From assembly GCF_000515215.1 (NCBI RefSeq), contig NZ_KI911557.1:5348721-5412720 (forward strand): DNA of 64,000 bases, written 5' to 3'. The translations under genes and the position numbers were made by a program. This stretch comes from Methylomonas sp. 11b. GTDB lineage: Bacteria; Pseudomonadota; Gammaproteobacteria; Methylococcales; Methylomonadaceae. The notes under the pieces are model-generated. The model did not search any database. It was not told the origin of the DNA and saw only the letters and a program-made list of their open reading frames with translations. Below are positions 42,336 to 51,734 of the stretch, one piece after another (positions within the stretch are counted from its first letter, which is position 1; every line of letters begins with the position of its first letter).

Positions 42336-43856
42336 ATGAGCTTTAATTCCTTCAAACTAAAAACCGGAAAAACCGTATTACTGGCCGGCGGCGCCTTGCT
42401 GAGTTTATCCGTACTTGCAGAGACCACTAACGGGCAGGTGGCAGCTAACAAGCCCAAAGACAATACCTTCCGCCAGGACAATATCGATGGGGTCAGAAAA
42501 GAACCCTTGCGTATCAACCCTGGCGACAAAAGGCCCGCCGACCAATTTAAAGTAGATGTATTCGGTCATCCATTGACCATAGGCGGCGCCTACGAGTTGG
42601 AACCGCGCTATGTCGAAGACCGGCGTCTGGACCCGCGCCGCGACGACGATGTGGCCAATGTCTATCAAGACCTGAAACTGGAGTTGTTTTATCAGTGGTC
42701 AAAGTCTTTGTCGTTTTTTGTGCAGTCCGATGTGTATTACGACCCGGAGGTCTACACCGAGAGCGGTCTGGATCAATACGAAGCCGGCATTAAACTGACC
42801 CAGGCCTGGCTGTTCATTCATCAAATTCTGGATTCGGGGTTTAGTCTGCAATTGGGCCGGCAACGTATCGCCGACAAGCGTCAATGGTGGTGGAATGACG
42901 AACTGGACGCGGCACGGGTGTATTTTGGCGAAGACACGCTGTTTGCCGAGTTGGCGATTGCCAAGGAGTTGGGATCCAAGCAGTCGGATCAGGATTTCAT
43001 CGATCCAGTGAGCGACCGGGTGGTGCGAATGATGGGCGACGTGGTTTGGCAATGGGATCCGAAGCAAAACCTGTCTTTGTTCTTTCTGAGCCAGTTCGAT
43101 AATTCGGACAACCAACGCCCCGGCGACTTGATCAGAGCTAATCGTAAAGACGCCAACGACGGCGATCTGAATTGGTTCGGCGGCCGGGCAATGGGCAAAT
43201 TCAAAATCGAGCATGTCGGTAAAATCGGTTATTGGCTGGATTCGGCATTTGTATTCGGAGAAGAGACCACGCAAACTTTTACCGACATCAATAGCAACGT
43301 GTCCCGGGTCAGAGCGCAAACCCCAAGGCACGTCGAAGCCTGGGGCTTGGACGCCGGCATCACTTGGTATACAAATCTGTTTCTGGAACCTTACTTTACC
43401 TTGGGTTATGCCTACGGCTCCGGAGATTCCAATCCCAGCGACGGTACCGACAGCAGTTACCGGCAATCGGGGATACATAACAACAAGATCAAACTATCCG
43501 GCAGCCAACGTTTTCGCTATTACGGCGAGTTATTTCGGCCGGAACTATCGAATTTAAATATCATGACCGCCGCGTTAGGATTTCCGATCTCCGAGCAAAG
43601 CTCTATCGACTTGCTCTATCACCATTACCAACAGGCCACGCCTTCGGCTGTAATTCGCGATTCACGGATTCGCGCCACGCCTAACGGCAACAGCGGCACC
43701 CTGGGCGACGAGTTCGATTTGGTATTGTCCTTGGATGAATGGAAGCATTTGCAGGTGCAATTTGCCGGTTCGGTATTCATGGCCGGGCCTGCTTTCGGAC
43801 AACTGGAGGGTAATAATTCCTTTCAGTTGGATCTGACCTTTAAATACAGCTTTTAA
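42336..43856 (+). CDS. AlgE-like outer-membrane polysaccharide export porin
   Basis: 506 residues with a signal peptide (about 1-28, ending SVLAETT). The mature part alternates as a beta-barrel and ends LDLTFKYSF with a terminal Phe. Segments such as YELEPRYVEDRRLDPR, SFFVQSDVYYDPEV and LQLGRQRIADKRQWWWNDEL match the alginate-export family. It would provide the outer-membrane exit for the polymer. It lies 14 bp after the deacetylase and 13 bp before the last glycosyltransferase. The charge lining suits an anionic polymer, in keeping with lyase-like genes nearby; this is inference. Confidence 0.87.
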   Translation: MSFNSFKLKTGKTVLLAGGALLSLSVLAETTNGQVAANKPKDNTFRQDNIDGVRKEPLRINPGDKRPADQFKVDVFGHPLTIGGAYELEPRYVEDRRLDPRRDDDVANVYQDLKLELFYQWSKSLSFFVQSDVYYDPEVYTESGLDQYEAGIKLTQAWLFIHQILDSGFSLQLGRQRIADKRQWWWNDELDAARVYFGEDTLFAELAIAKELGSKQSDQDFIDPVSDRVVRMMGDVVWQWDPKQNLSLFFLSQFDNSDNQRPGDLIRANRKDANDGDLNWFGGRAMGKFKIEHVGKIGYWLDSAFVFGEETTQTFTDINSNVSRVRAQTPRHVEAWGLDAGITWYTNLFLEPYFTLGYAYGSGDSNPSDGTDSSYRQSGIHNNKIKLSGSQRFRYYGELFRPELSNLNIMTAALGFPISEQSSIDLLYHHYQQATPSAVIRDSRIRATPNGNSGTLGDEFDLVLSLDEWKHLQVQFAGSVFMAGPAFGQLEGNNSFQLDLTFKYSF

Positions 43857-43869
43857 CGGTTTGGTTAGC

Positions 43870-45012
43870 ATGCAGTCAAAGCGTCGTAAAATCCTGTTTT
43901 ATTGCCAAAGCTTGGTCGGCTTGGGGCATTTGACCAGTAGCTTGCTGGTGATACGCGAGTTGTCGACATACGCCGATGTCGATTTGATCCACGGCGGACA
44001 AGGCTTACAACTGATGCCGGAATTGCCGGGCTTTCGGCATCTGCGTCTACCTACCATCTTGATCGATAGCGCCAGCGACGAACTTTATGCGCCTGAGGGC
44101 GACAAGCACATTGACGCCGTCTGGACCGAGCGCGCCGCCGCTATAAATGAGTTTGTAAATTGGCCCTACGATGCGGTGATGGTCGAATTTTTCCCGTTTG
44201 GCCGCCGTCGTCTGAAAAAAGAGATTCTGGGTTTGTTTGCCGCGGTCAGGCAGCGTTGCGGGGCGATTCCGATTTTTTGTTTTGTGCGGGAAATCCTGGT
44301 GCCTGCAGCAGTGGAAGCTGAGCGGCGCATGGTCAAACTGGTACGGGAGCATATTCACACGGTATTCGTGCGCGGCGATCCAAACATTGTGCGCTTCGAG
44401 GAAACTTTCAGCTTGACCGCGGAAATTGCCAACCGCCTGGTTTACGTGGGCTACGTTAGTCCGCCGCCTCCCGCAAACTGGCCGACGCGACAGAACAAGA
44501 TCGTCGTCAGTCAGGGTGGCGGCGAAATTGGCAAGACTCTATTGCGCGCGGCTATCCAGACCGCGCCTATGCTACCGGACTACAATTTTTTGATTGTCAC
44601 CAGTTCCAGAGCTTCAGTAACCGAAATTGCCGAGCTGCAGGCCTTGGTCCGCAGCCCTAATGTCCAAGTCGTGTCTTTCTTGAATGACTTTCAGGAAAAT
44701 TTGCAATCTGCCGCTTTGTCTATCAGCCTGGGTGGCGACAACACATTGATGGACGTGATCAGTACTCGCACGCCGGCGTTGGCTTACCCTTATGCCGGCA
44801 ATAGCGAGCAAGGTCTGCGCATTGAAAAACTGGCCGGCAAGGGCTTTGTGTATCCGTTGACGGAAACTGATCTGGTGCCGGAGCGGCTAAGTGTCAAAAT
44901 CAGGAAAACGATAAACCAAACTTATCCGCAACAGGCCATAGCCATTAATGGCGCGGCCGAAATCAGTCGGCGGATAAGCGTGATTCTTGAGGGTGAGTTT
45001 TGTGAAGACTAG
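43870..45012 (+). CDS. GT28/MurG-like glycosyltransferase, third of the polysaccharide locus
   Basis: About 380 residues from ATG 43870 (a TTG at 43861 is also in frame). ILFYCQSLVGLGHLTSSLLV and ISLGGDNTLMDVISTRTPAL place it with the genes at 28449 and 40281; it has EQGLRIEKLA where the others have EQxxRAExLA. Last gene of the plus-strand locus; its end overlaps the convergent subtilase gene by four bases. Donor and acceptor unknown. Confidence 0.8.
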   Translation: MQSKRRKILFYCQSLVGLGHLTSSLLVIRELSTYADVDLIHGGQGLQLMPELPGFRHLRLPTILIDSASDELYAPEGDKHIDAVWTERAAAINEFVNWPYDAVMVEFFPFGRRRLKKEILGLFAAVRQRCGAIPIFCFVREILVPAAVEAERRMVKLVREHIHTVFVRGDPNIVRFEETFSLTAEIANRLVYVGYVSPPPPANWPTRQNKIVVSQGGGEIGKTLLRAAIQTAPMLPDYNFLIVTSSRASVTEIAELQALVRSPNVQVVSFLNDFQENLQSAALSISLGGDNTLMDVISTRTPALAYPYAGNSEQGLRIEKLAGKGFVYPLTETDLVPERLSVKIRKTINQTYPQQAIAINGAAEISRRISVILEGEFCED

Positions 45013-46250
45013 TGCGCGCGTTCCGGAGAGGCAAGGGCGGTACTCGAATCGAGCAAATTGGCGGTCGAGGCGTCGTTGCCGAGCCGGCGTTTGATGTCCG
45101 CTGCTTTCCAGTCCGGATGCAGTTGCAACAGCAAAGCGGCCATGCCGGCGACATGCGGTGTGGCGAAGGAACTGCCGTTCATAAAGTCATAGGCTTGGTG
45201 CGGCACCGTCGTCAGAATGTCTTTGCCAGGCGCGGCGATTTGCTGGTTGTTGCCGTTCTTTTCCTGGCCAACGGCTATCACACCGGCGATATTGGCCGGA
45301 AAACCACCGGCTTGTATTTGACTCGGTACAGCCGCGACCACAATAATGCCTTTGGCCAGCGCTTTTTCAATCAGTTGCTGTACTAAGGGGTCTTCGGGGC
45401 CGCTCAGGCTCAAATTGATGATATCGCTATTCATGCGAATGGCCTGATTCAAGGCTAATGCCAAGGTAAAGCTGTTGCAACGCGCCGCCAAGGAATTGGG
45501 TTTCTCCGGCCAGCAGGCCCGAAATGCCAAAATTTCGGCTTCGGGGGCGATGCCGGCAATACCTATGCCGTTGTTGGGGTGGGCGGATAATACGCCAGCC
45601 ACCGCCGTACCGTGAATATCGGCCAAATTGTGATCGCTGGGTTCCGGCGCAGTGTTTTCCGAGTATTTAATTCGACCTTTCAAGTCCGGGTGTTCGGTAT
45701 CCACGCCGGTATCGATGACGGCAATCCGCACGCCTTGGCCGGTGGTGGTAAGGTGCAGATCGGCTATCCTCAAGGCGTTAAAACCGGTTTGTAAATGCAG
45801 ATACGGGTCGCTATACGCCGGAGTAGGCGGTGTCTGTTTACCTAGAACCTGAAAGCTATGCATTTGTTGCACGGACGAAACGTCCCGGTCCTGTTGCAAT
45901 TCTGCGATTGCCTCTTGTACGGGCAGGGTGTCCGGCACCTCGTAAACGACGCAACTGACACCCAATGTGGTGACCGGCCATTGGGCGACGAATTGCAAAT
46001 GATGGCGCTCGGCAAGTTCCTGTGCAATATGTTCGCTCCAGCCGGAGTTGCCGTATTGGCCACGCAAGCGATACCCGTCCAAAGTATTGGCCGGCAAGGC
46101 GCGATCAATGCTGCGGTCGGTAAAGGTGACCAGCAGACGGCGTTCTTCCGCAGTTTTGCTATCGCCCAGCCGCGATAAATCGCCGGTGCTGGCGCAGGCA
46201 TTAAGCAGCCCGAGCATGCAAATAAACAGATTTAAGCGCACTAATTTCAT
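45009..46250 (-). CDS. Subtilisin-like (S8) protease, predicted lipoprotein
   Basis: 413 residues from ATG 46250. The N-terminus MKLVRLNLFICMLGLLNAC has a lipobox, so the protein is probably tethered to an envelope membrane, facing the periplasm. A prodomain-like region (about 40-135) precedes the S8 catalytic domain, with Asp in AVIDTGVDTEHPDL, His in DIHGTAVAGV and Ser in NGSSFATPHVAG. The triad is complete. It starts a few bases past the stop of the anti-sigma gene, third in a sigma/anti-sigma/protease operon, which suggests a role in cutting or sensing with that pathway. It converges on the polysaccharide locus. Confidence 0.92.
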   Translation of the reverse strand: MKLVRLNLFICMLGLLNACASTGDLSRLGDSKTAEERRLLVTFTDRSIDRALPANTLDGYRLRGQYGNSGWSEHIAQELAERHHLQFVAQWPVTTLGVSCVVYEVPDTLPVQEAIAELQQDRDVSSVQQMHSFQVLGKQTPPTPAYSDPYLHLQTGFNALRIADLHLTTTGQGVRIAVIDTGVDTEHPDLKGRIKYSENTAPEPSDHNLADIHGTAVAGVLSAHPNNGIGIAGIAPEAEILAFRACWPEKPNSLAARCNSFTLALALNQAIRMNSDIINLSLSGPEDPLVQQLIEKALAKGIIVVAAVPSQIQAGGFPANIAGVIAVGQEKNGNNQQIAAPGKDILTTVPHQAYDFMNGSSFATPHVAGMAALLLQLHPDWKAADIKRRLGNDASTANLLDSSTALASPERAH

Positions 46251-46256
46251 GATCAA

Positions 46257-46964
46257 TTACGGTTGTAAAATAGGTTCCGCCAGTATTACATCCTGTCGGC
46301 CGCGGAGCAACGCCAAGGCGCCGGCCATGTCAGTATCCGGCTTGCCGGCGGTAATTTTGACAGTGTAAGCGCCGACGCTGTTCGGCCCGTCTACCCGTAC
46401 CCCACCAATTTGGCTAAGCGCGGCGTCTATGTCTTTTTCTGTCAGATTCTTGGCAAACACCACGCGTAACTCACCGATCGGACCTGCGTCTGGCTTGGCT
46501 GCGGAAAGCGTGTGATAGTCGGTAGTATTGGCCGGCGATAGATATTGCACGGCAGCCGGCAGGGTGACCAATAACAAGGATGCGGCAATAGCTAGGCCTT
46601 TTCCGGTATTGCTGGCGATCCGCCAAAATCCGCGAGCAACGCTGAATGGTTTTACATTAGAGCCAGTCAGTTTGTCGTGGGGGCTATCGTCTTTTACGGT
46701 AAGCGGGAGTTGACTGGCTGTTTGCATTTTTGCTCTAAAACCGGCGAAAGAAGCTTCGGCCGCTACGTCCAGATCGGCTGCTTGTTGCACGGCCAATGCG
46801 AGTTTGCGCAATGTCTGCAATTCGCGCCGACAGACCAGGCAGTATTTTAAATGCAGGTCTACCTGCTGCCGTTCATCTGTTGACAGGCTTTGATTGACAT
46901 ACCAGGGCAATAACAAAACGATGTCGGAGTGGGGGTTAGTGGGTGAGGAAATCTGTGGGTTCAT
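46257..46964 (-). CDS. Anti-sigma factor with zinc-finger (ZAS) and periplasmic prodomain-like C-terminus
   Basis: About 235 residues from ATG 46964. The cytoplasmic N-terminus has H38-x3-C42-x2-C45 (VDLHLKYCLVC), the zinc anti-sigma motif. A membrane helix (GLAIAASLLLVTLPAAV) follows, then a periplasmic domain: LRVVFAKNLTEKDI, IGGVRVDGPNS, YTVKI, LLRGRQDVILAEP. That domain has the look of subtilase propeptides (inhibitor I9-like), matching the S8 protease encoded next. The start overlaps the sigma gene by bases if read further upstream; ATG 46964 puts it 5 bp after the sigma stop. Binds and restrains the ECF sigma factor until released. Confidence 0.83.
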   Translation of the reverse strand: MNPQISSPTNPHSDIVLLLPWYVNQSLSTDERQQVDLHLKYCLVCRRELQTLRKLALAVQQAADLDVAAEASFAGFRAKMQTASQLPLTVKDDSPHDKLTGSNVKPFSVARGFWRIASNTGKGLAIAASLLLVTLPAAVQYLSPANTTDYHTLSAAKPDAGPIGELRVVFAKNLTEKDIDAALSQIGGVRVDGPNSVGAYTVKITAGKPDTDMAGALALLRGRQDVILAEPILQP

Positions 46965-46968
46965 GGCC

Positions 46969-47565
46969 TTATTTCTCCTGTGCATCGGCAAAAACCTGCA
47001 GTTTCCTGCGGGCATGAAACATACGGGTTTTTACAGTATTTTCCGGGCAATCCAGAATTCTGGCGACATCCTGATAAGACAAGCCGTGGTAAAAGGTTAG
47101 TTCGATGACTGCACGTTGGTCCGGCGGTAAAGTGGCCAGTGCGTAGTTTAACCAGTCTTCGTTTTCCCAATTATTCGCAGGATTTGCGGTCGGGTCGCCG
47201 ATGGTTTCGGTCAAGTCGTCGATATCGACATCGTTGTTACGCCGGGCACTTTTGGCCATGGCTTTCAGGGTTTTGTGATAGGCGATGCCGAATACCCAGG
47301 TGGAAATTTTGCTTTCATGATTAAAGCCCTGGGGTTTTTCCCAAACCACCAGCAAGGTTTCCTGTATTAGTTCCTCGACAGCTTCGGGTTGGCGCGTCAT
47401 GCGCAAGATGAAACGAAACAGCCTTGGATAGTAGTTTTTGTAGAAAGCTTCAAACGCGGCGGTATCGCCTGCGCCGATACGTTGCAGCAAGGCGTACTCG
47501 TCCGGGCCGATTTGGGGCTGTTCGGGCATGGGTGGTCGATGTAGGTTAGGTACTAAACGCAGCAT
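46969..47565 (-). CDS. ECF-family RNA polymerase sigma factor
   Basis: 198 residues. Region 2 (AFEAFYKNYYPRLFRFILRM, EELIQETLLVVWEKP, STWVFGIAYHKTL) and region 4 (LPPDQRAVIELTFYHGLSYQ, CPENTVKTRMFHARRKL) are both present, separated by an acidic linker. It directs RNA polymerase to a small regulon, usually including its own promoter. First gene of the sigma/anti-sigma/protease operon. Target genes cannot be identified from here; the neighbouring polysaccharide locus is one candidate. Confidence 0.93.
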   Translation of the reverse strand: MLRLVPNLHRPPMPEQPQIGPDEYALLQRIGAGDTAAFEAFYKNYYPRLFRFILRMTRQPEAVEELIQETLLVVWEKPQGFNHESKISTWVFGIAYHKTLKAMAKSARRNNDVDIDDLTETIGDPTANPANNWENEDWLNYALATLPPDQRAVIELTFYHGLSYQDVARILDCPENTVKTRMFHARRKLQVFADAQEK

Positions 47566-47654
47566 GGCTCAAACCTGGGTTCCTGATGATTTTAGCTTGG
47601 TGTGCGAGTGTATTCCGCCGCGAAGCCGGAAGGTTCAAAGGCGGTAAACTTTAT

Positions 47655-48398
47655 TTAAAATCCGGCGGTCACGGAGATTAAAAATTTATTGTCCTGTAAG
47701 TGTGGATAAAACTCGTGGTGATGGGTGTCTTCGTGATGATCGTCCAGATGGACGTCAGTATAGCGTAAGTCTAGCGCCAGATTAGATGTGATGAACCAAG
47801 AAACTCCGGCATTCCAGTAAAAATAATCCTCATCTAATAGTTTGTTGGCTTGGTAATAGCCCAGTCCCGTTGAAAATTGCAGGTTGTCCAGGATGTCGCG
47901 GCGATACTTGAGTTCGTAATTCAGTACCGTTGCCTCACGCCGATAGGCGTTAGGTGCAAAGGATACGGTGCCACTGAGCCAGTTCTGATAGTGCAGGGAT
48001 GCGTAAAATTCGGCGTAATCGGCATACTTTCCAAAAATCTTACCGTCGAACAGGTAGCCGGTTACCGATAATTCAGTGCGCCAGTCGTGATTTAACGGCA
48101 GGCTCCATCCCAGATAGGGTTTGATTTCGACATCGGCGTAATTTTTATAGCTGCGGTCGTCAAAACTGACTTGTGAAACGCCCACACCGCCGAACCAACC
48201 GATGGGATCTTGATAATCGATATGCGCTTGCGCCAGAGGATTGCCGCGATTCTTGGAGTAACCCCGGTGCAAGTAGTCGCTGAGAAAAGTGAGTTCGCCA
48301 TGCCATTCCGCTTGGGCGTAAGGTAAAACCGAGGATACGCCGAAAACTCCTACGAAGAGTGCAAACAAGCCTTTGCGGAAGATTTTATCTGAGTCCAT
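47655..48398 (-). CDS. TorF-family putative porin
   Basis: 247 residues. A signal peptide (about 1-30, ending PYAQA) leads to WHGELTFLSDYLHRGYSKN, the hallmark opening of the TorF/CHP02001 outer-membrane family, and alternating barrel strands to LISVTAGF with a C-terminal Phe. A His/Asp-rich turn (DVHLDDHHEDTHHHEFYPH) could bind metal. Transported solute unknown. It is upstream of the sigma operon on the same strand with an 89-bp gap. Confidence 0.85.
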   Translation of the reverse strand: MDSDKIFRKGLFALFVGVFGVSSVLPYAQAEWHGELTFLSDYLHRGYSKNRGNPLAQAHIDYQDPIGWFGGVGVSQVSFDDRSYKNYADVEIKPYLGWSLPLNHDWRTELSVTGYLFDGKIFGKYADYAEFYASLHYQNWLSGTVSFAPNAYRREATVLNYELKYRRDILDNLQFSTGLGYYQANKLLDEDYFYWNAGVSWFITSNLALDLRYTDVHLDDHHEDTHHHEFYPHLQDNKFLISVTAGF

Positions 48399-48532
48399 GG
48401 ATGGGTAGTTTGAGATTTATGTGGGTATTGTCGGCGATTGGCTGTCAGTATAGAACTACCCTTTTGTGCATTATTTCCTAGTTGGGTTGAGCCTTCAACA
48501 AACTTGAGGGATGTGGGGGTTAATTTATCAAG

Positions 48533-49279
48533 TTATTTAAAAAACTGAGGATGGCGGCAGCCATACCAATTAGTAACATGCAAGTATTGGCGGATGGGTG
48601 TTTTAATTAATAATAGCAGCAGGCCTATCGAATATAGACACCACACGGCAGCCCATTCGTTCATGTTGTTGGTAGTTAAATAGGCCAACAGCGGACCGGT
48701 CGTAAGATGATAGAGCACCAGTTTCCATGAACCGTAAAGCAAGGGCATCAGAAAGGCGGCGTATACGTAACTGTTAGCCATTTGAATGCTGCCGCTGGCT
48801 GGTATGGCCCAGGCGATATGCCATTGTCCGGATGTTGAGCAAATTTCCGTGCCGCAAAATGGCATCAGGAATTTGAGCTTAGTGCCGGGTAAAAACTGAT
48901 AGTAGTGGTCAAAGCAAAAACTGCTCCATTGAAACGGATAAATCCGCATCATGAATACAGTGGCCGCCGCAAAGCAGAGGGCGTAGACAAACGGCGCAAT
49001 ACGTTTTCGTAAGGATTCCGGGATAAAGTGCATGGTGACCGCGTTGACGAAAAACGGTTGAAACGCGATGTGCATATATCCCAAAAAAGTAGCAACCTGA
49101 TTGTTCGGATTAAGGCATTGGTCTATCACCGAATAGGTATATGCCTGTAGTAATTCCATCAGCGAGAAATAGGCCAATGCCAGGCATAAGACCTTGGATT
49201 CGCCGCGTCGATAAAAAAAAGCAGTGCTCGCAAAGCCGGTTACGGCAAGCGCGGCGGATGCCTCGCCACTCCAACACAT
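48533..49279 (-). CDS. Multi-pass membrane protein, DUF5765-like
   Basis: 248 residues with about seven hydrophobic segments. The start MCWSGEASAALAVTGFAST and the segment LMELLQAYTYSVIDQC resemble a family of unknown function I associate with DUF5765. CCAGGAGGAATT gives a very strong ribosome binding site before ATG 49279. No enzyme motif seen. Stands alone between unrelated genes. Confidence 0.75.
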   Translation of the reverse strand: MCWSGEASAALAVTGFASTAFFYRRGESKVLCLALAYFSLMELLQAYTYSVIDQCLNPNNQVATFLGYMHIAFQPFFVNAVTMHFIPESLRKRIAPFVYALCFAAATVFMMRIYPFQWSSFCFDHYYQFLPGTKLKFLMPFCGTEICSTSGQWHIAWAIPASGSIQMANSYVYAAFLMPLLYGSWKLVLYHLTTGPLLAYLTTNNMNEWAAVWCLYSIGLLLLLIKTPIRQYLHVTNWYGCRHPQFFK

Positions 49280-49826
49280 AATTCCTCCTGGGAACTAAAA
49301 ATTTAGGATCGGGCAAACTGCGATCCAGTGTCGGAGTTTGAAAAGTCTATAAAGAGTAACGCCTGGCGGATGCCGAGGGGCTTTAAGGCTCTGTATTGCC
49401 GACTTTTGCCTAGTTTTAGGCTTGGTCGTGAAGAGACTGCCTTGGTGTGGGTAAACCTAAGGCGTGATCGCGAGAAGAAAATGACGCAAATTTTGCAGTC
49501 GATACCTTGTGATTCCGGGATAGCTTTGCAGAATCGGTGGCTATTTTAATAGCTTGTTGAGGTTTTATGACAAAAATTTTCCGGGAACTGATGATGCCGG
49601 CACGCACCGGAGTTTGCTTTGGGTGAATGAGTGCATATCGGTTGGTTCAGAATTTCCGAGCCGGACGTACTGCTCACTCGGCAGAGATGAGTAGCCGCAT
49701 TAGCAATCAGACAAGCGGGTTTGGGAAACACCCAGTTTCGGCGTTTCCGCGCAGTTGGGCGTCCAGAAAATCAAAAGTTTGATCCCCGTGTTTTTCTGGG
49801 GTTGACATTATCTTTGCTTGAAAAAA
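49280..49826. other. Intergenic region, nothing recognised
   Basis: 547 bases between two minus-strand genes. Short open frames on both strands (for example 49328-49549) lack start signals and family resemblance. The left edge must contain the promoter for the membrane protein gene. No RNA gene or repeat seen. Confidence 0.4.
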
Positions 49827-50294
49827 TTATGCTTCCTCGGTAGGTAATGCTTCGATTGCTTCGGGCTGTTTTCGTCGTTCTGCTTTTAATTTGCTGGCTT
49901 GTTCAGCATCTGCTTTTGTGACTTGGCCGGCTGGCATGCCTTGCAAATCAACTCTGACGGCATCTTCCGTCAGGCAATCCCAATAACGATGTCCCCAGCA
50001 CCATGCCTTCAGTGCGTTGCGGAGTTGGTTTTTATCTGCGCCGAGTTGATCGGCATGCGCCAGGATGTCTTTGTGGATACCGATTTTTAAGGGCAGTTTG
50101 GCGGCGGGTTTTTTGGGAAATGCCAAAGGGAATTTCTTTTGCAGCAAGCCGATGATCGCGACTAAGGCATCAGCTTTGCCGGTCTTCTTGATAGGTGATT
50201 TCTCCGCTATCTTTTTTTGCCGTTGTACCGATTTATTGGCAGCCGCTTGCTTGACAAGTTCATCTCTGAGCGATGCTAGTTCTTCAAATCCCAT
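49827..50294 (-). CDS. ProQ/FinO-domain RNA-binding protein
   Basis: 155 residues. A basic, Lys/Gln-rich N-terminus (about 1-45) precedes the FinO-type domain (about 48-125: FPLAFPKKPAAKLPLKIGIH, KNQLRNALKAWCWGHRYWDC). These domains bind structured RNA and often small RNAs or mRNA 3' ends. The C-terminus is acidic/basic mixed and short (KLKAERRKQPEAIEALPTEE); a separate Tudor-like domain, as in full-length ProQ, is missing. So it is a short ProQ/FinO homologue, not necessarily the ProQ orthologue. Confidence 0.88.
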   Translation of the reverse strand: MGFEELASLRDELVKQAAANKSVQRQKKIAEKSPIKKTGKADALVAIIGLLQKKFPLAFPKKPAAKLPLKIGIHKDILAHADQLGADKNQLRNALKAWCWGHRYWDCLTEDAVRVDLQGMPAGQVTKADAEQASKLKAERRKQPEAIEALPTEEA

Positions 50295-50549
50295 AATGTA
50301 TCCACACTGTTATCAAGGAATAAAAAACAGATTGTACATCGGGAAACATCAAGCCAAATAGTGCAATCGAAATTCGGTATCCCAAGCCAACAATTTCTGA
50401 GATAAGTAAATTAGCCGTACGCACATAATTTGGTGCTGTTTAGAGTTTTCAGGGTGCCGACGTAAGTGTCGGCGCACTGCTTATCCGAGTTTTAGTTTTA
50501 TATTTTGTGATAATTTGCGCTAAATGGGCTGCGGCATAACGGTTGCTGA

Positions 50550-51497
<948 letters not shown>

Positions 51498-51734
51498 CTG
51501 GAAATCGGTTAGTAACTTTGCGTCGGTATTTGTTAGCCAACTTTATTCGCGAGGTTTTGTTTTCAGTCAAGCGTGTTTGGTCTTTTTTTTGGATAGTTAG
51601 CTAAAGTTCACAAAATTTCTGCCGCTAAAAGAAACGGCATGGTTGTAACCGCCAATACAGGAACTGATTTGCGTATGTCTATCCTGCCCTTGGCTATTGA
51701 CCATTTGTTTTTATGCAGCGTCAAGGTGAATCTA

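Noticed and set aside
42699..43478. Open frame of 259 codons on the minus strand
   Set aside because: Antisense to the AlgE-like porin; no family resemblance and no start signal.
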